64,000 bases of DNA from a virus. The stretch spans positions 97,720 to 161,719 of the IMG/VR virus record IMGVR_UViG_3300021197_001931; one strand, written 5' to 3'. The translations under genes and the position numbers were made by a program. The stretch's first letter is position 1. Every line of letters begins with the position of its first letter. The notes beneath the pieces were generated by a model, which worked only from the letters and a program-made list of their open reading frames with translations, did not search any database and was not told the origin of the DNA. Shown in pieces: positions 29,301-36,398 of the stretch.

Positions 29301-29760
29301 CTGGTCTGCCGTAGCTGTTGATCGCCCACGTAACCAGAAGAAGCTTGATGAGAATATTGAGACATATTATCCGGAGGGCGACTTCAACGATGAAGAAAAA
29401 ATTGAATATCTTGTAAGTTTAACTGGCGTATTTCCTATGGAACGTGTTATAACTGGTGAGGTTCTTAGGAAACTACAAGAGCTTCGTATTCCCCCACTTG
29501 GAGAATACGACCCAGACCTTCTAATTTCGTGGTTTATTCCTCGCAAGATTATTCCAAAGAAAACCAAGAAGGGTAAGGATTACTGGATTGTTGAATGTAT
29601 CGATGACACAAGCACAACCACTAGGGTTAGATGCTGGGGTGTTGACCCCAAGAGAGATAAGATACATCTAAATCATCCTTACATGGCCAAGCTTGACTAT
29701 AGTCCCGATTGGGGTTTCTCGACAAGGGCGGTTGGTAGAACTTTTAAGATGTTGGGGTAG
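26326..29760 (+). CDS. DNA polymerase III alpha subunit (DnaE-like, family C)
   Basis: The 1144-residue protein (ATG 26326; a TTG five codons upstream is less likely) has the full DnaE layout. The N-terminal PHP domain has GLHAHSVAGS and ALTDHGNMNG. The palm has GPGRGSAAGSLVAYAL and the catalytic aspartates in DYPDIDYDV. VFQFTEEGAQDF, SIYRPGPL, FLIFQEQIAML and YGFNKSHAVSYC follow in order. The C-terminus has an OB-like strand block (KDYWIVECIDD, TTRVRCWGV). Length equals bacterial DnaE (1160). It should be the main replicase, with the family A polymerase in a second role. No beta clamp or clamp loader is recognised here. Confidence 0.93.
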   Translation: MTNRAEPGIPFVGLHAHSVAGSIFDGLGYPDEHMEFAYKNGMDALALTDHGNMNGLSHQVLHAKKMMEEGKDFKPIFGMEAYFIPSISEWRVEYERVKAEKKTKKSDSEVSGATVEDEAASKRAVKSVLNRRRHLVLLAQNQKGLENLFLLVSNSYKPENFYRYPRVDYDLLNKYSEGIIAASACLGGVYAGNYWANRDEGEEAVLSAMRETTKKMVSIFGDRWYGELQWNNVPEQHDLNQYIIKMHEEFDIPLISTADSHYPNRDAWKDRELYKRLGWLGKGRPEWASDGELPLSVEEIGYELYPKNGDEMWESYKKYSNQVDVQYDDDLVRNSIVETFFIAHSRIDRFMPDTTVRLPDFVVPEDISEAQAIRKMCFEGLRRLGKQDDEEYTSRLNIELDVIDDRGFSKYFLTMKAIADRANESMLTGPGRGSAAGSLVAYALNITQVDPLKYGLLFSRFLRSDAKDYPDIDYDVAEPMALKEKLVEEWGDTTVVPISNWNTLQLRSLVKDISKLYEIPFTEVNKVTGKMLSEATPLAKKDHGITAGVYSPTFEEVKKYSKTLQDFLTQYPKVASHIDVLYGQVRSCSRHAGGVVIADNLDRYMPLINSKGVRQTPWSEGQNVRHLEPMGFIKFDILGLSTLRMIEGAITHILKRHKGVKEPTFDDVKEFYDKHLHPDTIDLNNQDVYKNIFHKGMWAGVFQFTEEGAQDFCQRAQPTSIIDLAAITSIYRPGPLSAGVDKSYVKAKENPRDISYIHPIVKEHTKETYGFLIFQEQIAMLAHKLGKDVSLDEGNLLRKVLTKKGTGKGARAKKKIYDKFIAGCEEKGIKTHLATELWQTFEYFSGYGFNKSHAVSYCFLSYQCAWLLNYYPAEWVAAFLDKEPETRKEKAINIAKSIHFEIEGLNINTSGKVWEISEDGKTLIQPLSSCKGIGDAAIEQIIGNRPYQVIEDFIFNEDIVYSKVNKRVIDILIRSGTLDGLIDDRFTGAKHFWSAVAVDRPRNQKKLDENIETYYPEGDFNDEEKIEYLVSLTGVFPMERVITGEVLRKLQELRIPPLGEYDPDLLISWFIPRKIIPKKTKKGKDYWIVECIDDTSTTTRVRCWGVDPKRDKIHLNHPYMAKLDYSPDWGFSTRAVGRTFKMLG

Positions 29761-29762
29761 CA

Positions 29763-30341
29763 ATGAGTAAAATAAGAGAATTCATTATTGAAAGCAAGAA
29801 GCACGGAAAACATACTATACTGATTGATGAAGAGGACTGGGAGAAGGTTTCTCAGCACAAGTGGTGCATAGATGCTACGGCTAGGAGAAACAGTCGTGGA
29901 GGGTTTTACGCAAAGACCTCCATCCTACACCCAGACGGGGGGTGGTATGACAACCCAACTAGTGGTCGCGGACGCAGACGAACATCAATGTTCCTGCATC
30001 GCTTTCTGATGAATCCACCCCCAGGCTATATGGTCGACCATATAAACCATAATGGGCTGGACAACAGAAGGGAAAATCTACGTATTTGCACGCGGGTAGA
30101 GAACGGACGTAATAGACTTCCTTCAAAGAAGACCGCTTCTGGCTATAAAGGAGTTAGAAGAAACGGCAGCGATAATTGCTGGCAGGCTAAGATCAATATA
30201 GATAAAAAACAAACATATATAGGCTCCTTTGCAACGGCAGAGGAAGCAGCCTTAGCTTATGACAAAGTGGCGATTAAAGAGCACGGCGAATTCGCTTGTT
30301 TAAATTTCCCAGAAAAATATAACAGAAAGGAAAGCAAATGA
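29763..30341 (+). CDS. HNH homing endonuclease with AP2 DNA-binding domain
   Basis: The 192-residue protein has an HNH core (FLHRFLMNPPPGYMVDHINH, then LDNRRENLRICT, near residues 78-118) followed by an AP2/ERF-type domain (SGYKGVRRNGSDNCWQAKI, GSFATAEEAALAYD). Such free-standing genes cut DNA at intergenic or genic sites and spread themselves. It sits between the dnaE-like and purA genes with only 2 bases upstream and a 4-base overlap downstream, so it is embedded in the operon rather than added with its own signals. Confidence 0.9.
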   Translation: MSKIREFIIESKKHGKHTILIDEEDWEKVSQHKWCIDATARRNSRGGFYAKTSILHPDGGWYDNPTSGRGRRRTSMFLHRFLMNPPPGYMVDHINHNGLDNRRENLRICTRVENGRNRLPSKKTASGYKGVRRNGSDNCWQAKINIDKKQTYIGSFATAEEAALAYDKVAIKEHGEFACLNFPEKYNRKESK

Positions 30342-31330
30342 TAGCAGACATTATTGTAGATCTCCAATACGGAGATTGTGGAAAAGGCAAAGTAACTCAT
30401 ACTCTGCTGGAGAACGGGGATTACACACATTGTATTAGATACAATGGCGGACCAAATGCAGGACATACTATTTACCACAATGGGGAGAAGTTCGTAACTC
30501 ACTCCATTCCTGCTGGGGTCTTCTATGGAGTTAAGTCCATTATTGGCCCCGGCTGTGTTGTGAACTTACAACAGTTTTATAAAGAGATAGATGAACTAGA
30601 AAGTAAAGGAGTATTTTGTAAGGGCCTGGTGTTCATATCAAAAAACGCTCATATTATTACATCAGCACACCTATCTGAAGATTCTGGAGACAGTAAGATT
30701 GGTACAACCAAGCGTGGCAACGGCCCAGCGTACCGTGATAAATATGCGCGCAAGGGAGTTAGAGCGGAGGATGTCCCGGAACTAGAGTCTTACCTAGTCG
30801 ATGTCTACCAGGAGTTACATGATGGAAAATATGAAGCTGTCGCGCTCTTTGAGGGTGCTCAAGGGTTTGGTCTTGATATCGACTGGGGTGACTATCCTTA
30901 CGTTACTAGTAGCCACTGCACCACTGCGGGAGCTATGCTCAATGGTGTCCCACCCAGATCGGTAAGGCATGTTTGGGGAGTGGCCAAATGCTACGAGACA
31001 TATGTGGGCAATAAGAAGTTCGAAACTGCCGCCAAAATTTTTTCCCAAATCCGTGAAGTTGGGCAGGAATATGGTGCTACTACAGGACGACCAAGGCAGT
31101 GCAATTGGCTAAATATTGACCTTCTAAAGAAGGCAGCCAAGATTAACGGAGTTACAAACCTTGTAATCAACAAGATGGATGTTCTTCGTGAGGTCGGCGC
31201 TTGGACAGTTCGCAACGATAGTGGTGCCACTAGAAACGTGCAAGATGAAAACCTCTTTAGGCGTTTTCTCAAGTCGCAAATTCCTGACAATATTGCGGTT
31301 TATTTTTCGGAAAGCCCACATACCATTTGA
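30338..31330 (+). CDS. purA: Adenylosuccinate synthetase (short phage PurA-like)
   Basis: The 330-residue protein is shorter than bacterial PurA (about 430). It keeps the phosphate loop YGDCGKGK (residues 11-18, with the catalytic Asp13), NAGHT (40-44), TTKRGNGPAYRDKYARKG, EGAQGFGLDIDWGDYPYVTS and GATTGRPRQCNW. PurA joins aspartate to IMP. Phage PurZ, which makes the 2-aminoadenine precursor, lacks the Asp13 equivalent (as far as I recall, Ser in its GSTGKG loop); here Asp is present, favouring PurA-type chemistry, although VDLQYG and EGAQGF resemble PurZ. Its stop codon lies inside the -35 box of the next promoter. Confidence 0.85.
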   Translation: MIADIIVDLQYGDCGKGKVTHTLLENGDYTHCIRYNGGPNAGHTIYHNGEKFVTHSIPAGVFYGVKSIIGPGCVVNLQQFYKEIDELESKGVFCKGLVFISKNAHIITSAHLSEDSGDSKIGTTKRGNGPAYRDKYARKGVRAEDVPELESYLVDVYQELHDGKYEAVALFEGAQGFGLDIDWGDYPYVTSSHCTTAGAMLNGVPPRSVRHVWGVAKCYETYVGNKKFETAAKIFSQIREVGQEYGATTGRPRQCNWLNIDLLKKAAKINGVTNLVINKMDVLREVGAWTVRNDSGATRNVQDENLFRRFLKSQIPDNIAVYFSESPHTI

Positions 31331-31355
31331 CATTGATAAGCAGATAAAATATAAT
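31327..31355 (+). promoter_or_regulatory. Perfect-consensus sigma70 promoter
   Basis: TTGACA (31327-31332), 17 bases, TATAAT (31350-31355). Both boxes match consensus exactly. The purA stop TGA is inside the -35 box. It drives the gene at 31374 and the dUTPase-GuaB group. Confidence 0.9.
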
Positions 31356-31373
31356 TCAAATTAAGGAGATGAA

Positions 31374-31667
31374 ATGACAATGACTACCGAATCTGTAGGA
31401 GAAGTGCAGCCTCGTTCCGAAGAGGAAAAGAAGGCTGAGAAGATGCTAGAGTATATTCGCTCTCTAAGGACCATCGAGGATGCGATGGAGCCCTATAAAG
31501 AGCAGAAGCGCGAGCTGCGCGCAGAGTTCAAGGAGCAGGGCTGGTTAACGTCCGACGAGATTAGCCTGACAACAAAGGCCTATCGAATGATGAAGGCCGA
31601 TGTTGATATTGATCAGTTTATCTCAATCTATGAAGGTCTTGCAACGAGCACTGGGAGGGTACAATGA
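31374..31667 (+). CDS. Small charged helical protein, unknown
   Basis: The 97-residue protein is rich in Glu, Lys and Arg and should be mostly helical (EEKKAEKMLEYIRSLRTIED, then KEQKRELRAEFKEQG). It loosely recalls small nucleoid-associated GapR-type proteins (DUF2312), but the match is too weak to name it. It has an AAGGAGA ribosome site, is the first gene behind a perfect promoter, and overlaps the dUTPase ATG. Confidence 0.65.
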   Translation: MTMTTESVGEVQPRSEEEKKAEKMLEYIRSLRTIEDAMEPYKEQKRELRAEFKEQGWLTSDEISLTTKAYRMMKADVDIDQFISIYEGLATSTGRVQ

Positions 31668-32122
31668 TTCTTGAATATGCGAGAATGCGCTATGAGGCAA
31701 AGCCTCCTACCCGTGCAAACCCAAGTGACGCTGGGCTAGACATTTACTTTAATCCGGAAAACCTTGAGTCGGTGACGATTCAACCTGGAGAAAGCGCGGT
31801 TCTTGAGACTGCCTATCGTTTCGGCGTGCCTCATGGATACATGCTGGAAGTAAAAAATAGGTCCGGACTGGCGTCCAAGCGGTCTCTGGTTGTGGGTGCT
31901 TGCGTTATTGATGCAGGCTATGATGGGGAAGTTCTGATCAACCTTCACAACATTGGTACAGAGCCCCAGGAGATTGAGGTTGGCACGAAAATTGCGCAAA
32001 TTGTCATGGTTCCTGTCGTTCACTTTCGGGCCATTGAAAGCCATGGTGGTGAACTATACAACTGGTATCCGATTGCAATGACTGAGCGTGGTGCTGGCGG
32101 GTTTGGTAGCACTGGGTCATGA
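31664..32122 (+). CDS. dut: dUTPase
   Basis: The 152-residue trimeric enzyme hydrolyses dUTP to dUMP and keeps uracil out of DNA. Family motifs are in order: SDAGLDIYF (motif 1), VKNRSGLASKRSL (2), VIDAGYDGEVLINL (3), TKIAQIVMVPV (4), and the C-terminal P-loop-like RGAGGFGSTG (5). It provides dUMP for ThyX. It overlaps both neighbours by 4 bases. Confidence 0.96.
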   Translation: MILEYARMRYEAKPPTRANPSDAGLDIYFNPENLESVTIQPGESAVLETAYRFGVPHGYMLEVKNRSGLASKRSLVVGACVIDAGYDGEVLINLHNIGTEPQEIEVGTKIAQIVMVPVVHFRAIESHGGELYNWYPIAMTERGAGGFGSTGS

Positions 32123-32397
32123 ACCGTAAGCAAAGGCGAGCAGCCAAAAAGGAGTTGAAGAAGCAACATGGTGTTGAGGAGGAAATGGCTGAAAAGATAT
32201 TCCTCTTCAGCAAAATGCCTGATGAATGCTCTGCCTGCACGAAACCATTTGACAAGAAGGATAGAGAGATGGTAATGTCTTGGAGTGTCGTCGTTAGAAA
32301 TGATGACGAGACAGTTCGCCTTTATTGTCCCACTTGTTGGGAGACGGCACAAAAAGTTGTCGCTGATTTTCATGGAGTAAAAGATGAAGATGTATAA
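32119..32397 (+). CDS. Small zinc-ribbon protein
   Basis: The 92-residue protein starts MNRKQRRAAKKELKK and has two CxxC pairs (CSAC and CPTC) that probably form a zinc ribbon. Proteins starting this way are common in marine T4-like phages and have no known function. It lies between dut and the guaB-like gene with overlaps on both sides. Confidence 0.7.
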   Translation: MNRKQRRAAKKELKKQHGVEEEMAEKIFLFSKMPDECSACTKPFDKKDREMVMSWSVVVRNDDETVRLYCPTCWETAQKVVADFHGVKDEDV

Positions 32398-33415
32398 AGA
32401 AGCACTAAGTTATGACGATGTTCTACTGGTTCCACAGTATTCAGATATTGAAAGTCGAAGAGAAGTCTCTCTTCAATCACAGCTTGGGCACTATATTCTG
32501 GAACTTCCGATTATTGCAAGCCCAATGGACACGATTGTTGAGGCAGAAATGGCTGCTGCGATGGCAGATCTTGGAGGACTTGGAATTATCCACAGATATA
32601 ATACAATTGAAGAGCAGGTTTCAATAGCGTCCAAGGCGGCCATGCAGGTAAATAATAATTCTGTTGGTGCTGCAATCCCGATTAGTGGAGATTTTATTGA
32701 GAGGGCTCAGGCGCTAATGCAAGTTGGTGTAAAGTTTATGTGCATCGATGTTGCACATGGGGACCACATCATGATGAAAACTGCGTTGGATGCTTTGAGG
32801 TCCAAGCTACCAGGCCATGTCCACATCATGGCTGGCAATGTTGCCACTCAAGAGGGGTATGAGAGACTTGTTGAGTGGGGCGCTGACTCTGTTCGTGTTG
32901 GAATCGGTGGAGGTTCTATCTGTTCTACTCGTATCCAAACCGGGCATGGTGTTCCAACACTTGCTTCCGTTATTGACTGTGCAAAGTCTCGCTACGCTGG
33001 AACTCATGCAATTATCGCTGATGGTGGTATTAAAACTAGTGGCGATATTGTAAAGGCAATTGGTGTTGGAGCTGACTTTGTTATGATCGGTTCTCTTTTC
33101 TCAGGCACAACTGAGACACCTGGCAAGATTCTTGTAAAAGAAGACGGCTCAAAGGTCAAGGAGTATCGGGGAATGGCCTCTCAGGCTGCACAGATGGCAT
33201 GGCGTGGTCGCACCTCTTCTCTCGAAGGTATTTCAACTTTTGTTCCATTCAAGGGCAAGGTAAAATATATTATCGATGATCTTGTTAATGGAATTCGAAG
33301 TGGGCTCTCTTATACTGGAAGTCGAAGTATCGAAGAGTTTCAGGCACGAGCCCATTTTATCCAACAGACGCAGGCTGGACAGTCTGAAAGCTCAACCCAT
33401 ATTCTTAAACGATGA
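32384..33415 (+). CDS. guaB: IMP dehydrogenase/GMP reductase family enzyme (GuaB-like)
   Basis: The 343-residue TIM-barrel starts SYDDVLLVPQYSDI, has GGLGIIHRYNTIEEQ, the catalytic-cysteine loop GIGGGSICSTR, then GTHAIIADGGIKTSGDIVKA and GADFVMIGSLFSG. There is no CBS domain insert. The ending (IRSGLSYTGSRSIEEF, then AGQSESSTHI) resembles IMP dehydrogenase more than GMP reductase. IMPDH makes XMP toward GMP. Together with PurA, the phage then controls both branches from IMP. It overlaps the zinc-ribbon gene; the start could be ATG 32390. Confidence 0.85.
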   Translation: MKMYKEALSYDDVLLVPQYSDIESRREVSLQSQLGHYILELPIIASPMDTIVEAEMAAAMADLGGLGIIHRYNTIEEQVSIASKAAMQVNNNSVGAAIPISGDFIERAQALMQVGVKFMCIDVAHGDHIMMKTALDALRSKLPGHVHIMAGNVATQEGYERLVEWGADSVRVGIGGGSICSTRIQTGHGVPTLASVIDCAKSRYAGTHAIIADGGIKTSGDIVKAIGVGADFVMIGSLFSGTTETPGKILVKEDGSKVKEYRGMASQAAQMAWRGRTSSLEGISTFVPFKGKVKYIIDDLVNGIRSGLSYTGSRSIEEFQARAHFIQQTQAGQSESSTHILKR

Positions 33416-33759
33416 CAAGTAAAAAGATGTCCAAGGAACATGATCGCAAGGTTGTATTTTATGATACAACTAAGCGTCATGCTGACCTAAGAATTAGATT
33501 GGACTATGACGGCTTTACACAATCTGAATTTTTTCGTGTGATGGTGACTGGGTATCTTGAAAAGGACCCAAGGATCACAGATTACATTCATGATTATAAG
33601 GCAGAGAAGAAACTATTTCGCAAACAGGGCAAAACTTCTCTTAGAAAAACAAAAGCCCTTTACGCAGAGGGAGAAGAGACTAAAAAGAAGTTTGGTCTCG
33701 ACGAAGATACAATAGAAAGTATCTTTGACTTACTAGAAGAGGAACACCCAGAATTATGA
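33412..33759 (+). CDS. Small DNA-binding-like protein (possible ribbon-helix-helix)
   Basis: The 115-residue protein has ADLRIRLDYDGFTQSEFFRV (residues 24-43), which looks like a strand followed by a helix as in ribbon-helix-helix repressors, then a very basic region. It lies before the sigma-region-4-like gene with an ATGA overlap, and both may form a regulatory pair. The fold is inferred. Confidence 0.55.
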   Translation: MTSKKMSKEHDRKVVFYDTTKRHADLRIRLDYDGFTQSEFFRVMVTGYLEKDPRITDYIHDYKAEKKLFRKQGKTSLRKTKALYAEGEETKKKFGLDEDTIESIFDLLEEEHPEL

Positions 33760-34010
33760 GAAGTTGTAAGGTTGCTACAATAATGAAAAACAAATCTTGT
33801 GATCAATGTGATTGCAGACTTTGGATTGATTATGAGGAGGATTTAAATTGCACATTGATAGCCGCAGAAAAAAACGGCCCAATGAATTTAAGAGAGGTTG
33901 CAGACAGGCTCGGAATTAGCTTTGTCAGAGTAAAGCAAATACAAGATGCAGCTATGCAGAAACTTAGCCTCAAAAAACAAAGTTTAAAGGCTTTTTGCAA
34001 GTTAAGTTGA
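33756..34010 (+). CDS. Sigma-factor region-4-like small protein
   Basis: The 84-residue protein has a Cys-rich N-terminus (CDQCDCRLWIDYEEDLNC, residues 15-32) and a helix-turn-helix at about 44-70: MNLREVADRLGISFVRVKQI then DAAMQKL. This matches sigma70 region 4.2 (L-x-E-V-G-x-x-L-G-V-T-R-E-R-V-R-Q-I-E). Region 4 binds the -35 box and the RNA polymerase beta flap. T4 uses small sigma-like proteins (gp55, gp33) for late transcription, so this may redirect host RNA polymerase. It overlaps the upstream gene by 4 bases. A second possible ATG is at 33783. Confidence 0.75.
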   Translation: MRSCKVATIMKNKSCDQCDCRLWIDYEEDLNCTLIAAEKNGPMNLREVADRLGISFVRVKQIQDAAMQKLSLKKQSLKAFCKLS

Positions 34011-34111
34011 TACTTATTGTATATAGACAGGCTTAAGTGACGACAAATAGTAACTTTTGTTTGCCAATATACTATTTACTGATTGAAACCTAAAATAGGA
34101 GAAAAAACATA

Positions 34112-34861
34112 ATGAGCAAAAACAATCTTTTAAATGAGGGAACCGTCCGCCGCTTCATGAAGCTTGCGAATGTTGACACCCTTACGGATACCTTTGTCGA
34201 AAAGATCAATGAGACGACCCAGGTTGATGAGAGTGAGACTATTGAAGAGGATGTCTTCGCACCTAACCACTACTGTGTTCATCACGGTGGCGTCCAGCAC
34301 GAGGGTGTAATTAAGACAGGTGAAGCCATAAATCACAACTATAACGAAGAGCTTGGTCGCGTAACCCACTATGATATGAAGCTTGAGGACGGCACTATTC
34401 TTGAGAATGTTGCTGCTGAAGACATTCAAGTTACTCAAGCCACTTTAGAGTCCCAGCACATGGGCCACAAAGCCAAGAGAGACGAAGAAGATGAGCCCAT
34501 GGAAGAAATGTATGGCATGCCTCCTGGCGATCGCGACGACGATGATGACATGGATGGTGACATGGATGTCGACGTTGAAGTCGAGGACGACGCTCCAGTT
34601 GGTGGCGGTGCCTCCTCTGTTGAAGACCTTGCCAGAGGCATTTTAGACACAATCCAGGACCTAGTGCCTGGACTTCTTGATGTCCAAGATGACGAAGAAG
34701 AGGTAGACATGGTTCCTGAGCCCGAAGAAGAAGCCCTTGAAGAGCCCGAGGAAGCCCTTGAGGAAGTTGACATTGTCGAGGATGAGGACCTAATTAACGA
34801 GGTTGCCAAGAGAGTTACAACACGTCTTGTAAAGAGTCTTGCTGCGCGCAAGAATAGCTAA
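34112..34861 (+). CDS. Very acidic protein, possible virion or scaffold-like protein
   Basis: The 249-residue protein starts NNLLNEGTVRRFMKLANVDT, has a folded-looking middle (residues 48-110, HHGGVQHEGVI to LENVAAEDIQV), then a long Asp/Glu-rich linker (about 120-230) and a C-terminal helix ending in VAKRVTTRLVKSLAARKN. The N-terminal LNE.TVRRFMKLA stretch recurs in marine phage proteins that I recall near capsid genes. Acidic core proteins of this type can act as scaffold or internal virion proteins. It has an AGGAGAAAA site and a terminator after it, so it is a single transcription unit. Confidence 0.6.
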   Translation: MSKNNLLNEGTVRRFMKLANVDTLTDTFVEKINETTQVDESETIEEDVFAPNHYCVHHGGVQHEGVIKTGEAINHNYNEELGRVTHYDMKLEDGTILENVAAEDIQVTQATLESQHMGHKAKRDEEDEPMEEMYGMPPGDRDDDDDMDGDMDVDVEVEDDAPVGGGASSVEDLARGILDTIQDLVPGLLDVQDDEEEVDMVPEPEEEALEEPEEALEEVDIVEDEDLINEVAKRVTTRLVKSLAARKNS

Positions 34862-34885
34862 ATAATATTTTAAGGTTTCAATTGC

Positions 34886-34925
34886 ACCGCTGCAAGATTT
34901 GTGTTAAAGTCTTGCAGCGGTTTTT
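34886..34925 (+). terminator. Strong rho-independent terminator
   Basis: A perfect 12-base-pair stem (34886-34897 and 34910-34921) with a 12-base loop is followed by TTTTT. It ends transcription of the acidic protein gene. Confidence 0.93.
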
Positions 34926-34937
34926 ATTTGAGGTATA

Positions 34938-35345
34938 ATGGTTGATATAAATCTAGTTCTTTGCTTTCTTTCGTTTGTCGTGGGAATGCTCTTTCACAAA
35001 ATCTGCTCAGATACATTGGGCATGGGATATGTTGCACTCTTCATAAGGGTCGTTGAATTGGAAACATTGAAAATGTTACAAATTATTGCCAATGATGTAG
35101 AATTTATACAAGATAAGAAAATTAAGCTATTGAGAGAACTAGATACATCAGAGGAAGAAGTAAAATTTATCAAAGATATTGATAGACAAATGTTTGATTC
35201 CTGGAAAGAAAGTGTTATCATTCACTTCATCGCTGCCTATCCAGGTAAATACAGAAGACAAATAGAATTTACAAGCTGGCGAGGCGCTATGAAGCAACTG
35301 AAGTATATCGAGACACAACAAGCTAAAAAAAAACAATTTAACTAA
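34938..35345 (+). CDS. Membrane-anchored protein, unknown
   Basis: The 135-residue protein has one N-terminal membrane segment (LVLCFLSFVVGMLF, residues 6-19). The rest is helical and charged with no known motif. The GAGG site is 6-10 bases upstream. It is followed at once by the ClpP-like gene. Confidence 0.65.
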   Translation: MVDINLVLCFLSFVVGMLFHKICSDTLGMGYVALFIRVVELETLKMLQIIANDVEFIQDKKIKLLRELDTSEEEVKFIKDIDRQMFDSWKESVIIHFIAAYPGKYRRQIEFTSWRGAMKQLKYIETQQAKKKQFN

Positions 35346-35356
35346 TGGAGAAACAA

Positions 35357-36034
35357 ATGTTTTCTAAAAAAGCAACCAAGAAAAAGGTCGAAGCGGAGGA
35401 GACTGAAGATGCGGTCTCCGAAAAAGAGTTAGAGGCACTACAACTTTTAATGGATTCTGCTTCTAGGGACAAATCTGACAATAGACTGATTGCACTGTTT
35501 GGCGATATAGACGAACCAAAGGCTGGGCAGCTTTGCTACAATCTTCATATTTTATCATCTGAAGTTTCTATAGCCCCAGAAGACCCTGAAGATCTGACGA
35601 AAGGTGTAGTGGCTACAGTAGACCCAATTCAACTAATGATCTGTAGCCCCGGTGGAAATGCCTCAGAAATGTTTGCGATATATGATAATATGAGATTAAT
35701 CAGAGAGGCATGTGATATTGAAACATTTGGCGTTGGAAAAGTCATGTCAGCTGGTGTTTTGCTTTTAGCAGCCGGAACGAAAGGTAAGAGAACAATTGGT
35801 AAAAACTGTAGAGTTATGATACACAGTGTGATCGGCGGGGTTCATGGTGGGTTTCACAATGTAGAGAATGAAATGGACGAGATTCGCTGGGTTCAAAGCC
35901 AATATATTAAAATGCTAGCTAGTGAAACAGATATGTCACAAGCACAGCTTAAGAAAATGCTTCAAAGAAAAGTGAATATTTATCTGTCAGCCGAAGAGGC
36001 AGTTGAACTGGGTATTGCAGATATCATTGTATAA
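35357..36034 (+). CDS. ClpP-like serine protease
   Basis: The 225-residue protein has the ClpP fold: PIQLMICSPGGNASEMFAIY, the catalytic Ser in GKVMSAGVLLLAAGTKG (about residue 132) and the His in RVMIHSVIGG (about 156). At the third catalytic position, where ClpP has D-R-F-L-S-A, this protein has NIYLSAEEA, so Asp is replaced by Asn. It could still be active or be a binding protein. ATG 35357 was chosen because GGAG at 35347-35350 is correctly spaced; ATG 35345 is an alternative. It might process host or virion proteins together with a host unfoldase. Confidence 0.8.
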   Translation: MFSKKATKKKVEAEETEDAVSEKELEALQLLMDSASRDKSDNRLIALFGDIDEPKAGQLCYNLHILSSEVSIAPEDPEDLTKGVVATVDPIQLMICSPGGNASEMFAIYDNMRLIREACDIETFGVGKVMSAGVLLLAAGTKGKRTIGKNCRVMIHSVIGGVHGGFHNVENEMDEIRWVQSQYIKMLASETDMSQAQLKKMLQRKVNIYLSAEEAVELGIADIIV

Positions 36035-36037
36035 AAT

Positions 36038-36397
36038 ATGAAAACTAAGTTACCCATTAAATATGTTCCAAAAGGATGGGGCTTTGAAAAATGGATTGTA
36101 AATAACGAGGAGTATTGTGGCAAACTACTCTATCTTGTTAAGGGAAAGAGGTGCTCGTGGCATTATCACACTCTTAAAGATGAAGTGTTTTATGTACAAT
36201 CTGGAAAAGTTATTGTTAAATATTCCGATGGGGACGACATTGATAATGTTGGCATACAAACTCTTGTCCCCGGTGACAATTTTCATGTTTACAGAGGATT
36301 AAGACACCAGCTCATAGCTCTACAGGACTCTGAGATTTTTGAGTTCTCCACTCAACACTTTGATAGCGATAGTCACAGAATTATAAAGGGAGACTAG
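36038..36397 (+). CDS. Cupin-domain protein
   Basis: The 119-residue single-domain cupin resembles the C-terminal cupin of mannose-6-phosphate isomerase. Metal ligands are seen in SWHYHTLKDEVFYVQSG (His-x-His and Glu) and a later His in GLRHQLIA. The N-terminus KYVPKGWGFEKWIVNNEEY is typical of sugar-binding cupins. Function may be in sugar metabolism or as a small-molecule sensor; the substrate is unknown. Confidence 0.8.
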   Translation: MKTKLPIKYVPKGWGFEKWIVNNEEYCGKLLYLVKGKRCSWHYHTLKDEVFYVQSGKVIVKYSDGDDIDNVGIQTLVPGDNFHVYRGLRHQLIALQDSEIFEFSTQHFDSDSHRIIKGD

Positions 36398-36398
36398 A

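Noticed and set aside
30338-31330. PurZ (2-aminoadenine pathway) as the firm identity of the PurA-like gene
   Set aside because: The catalytic Asp13 of PurA is present, whereas PurZ has lost it, and no other Z-genome gene is seen in the window. Kept only as a question.
34435-34851. 138-codon open frame on the minus strand, Ser/Thr/Arg-rich
   Set aside because: It is the complement of the Asp/Glu-rich codons of the acidic protein gene at 34112; no ribosome site, and low-complexity sequence is what such a shadow gives.
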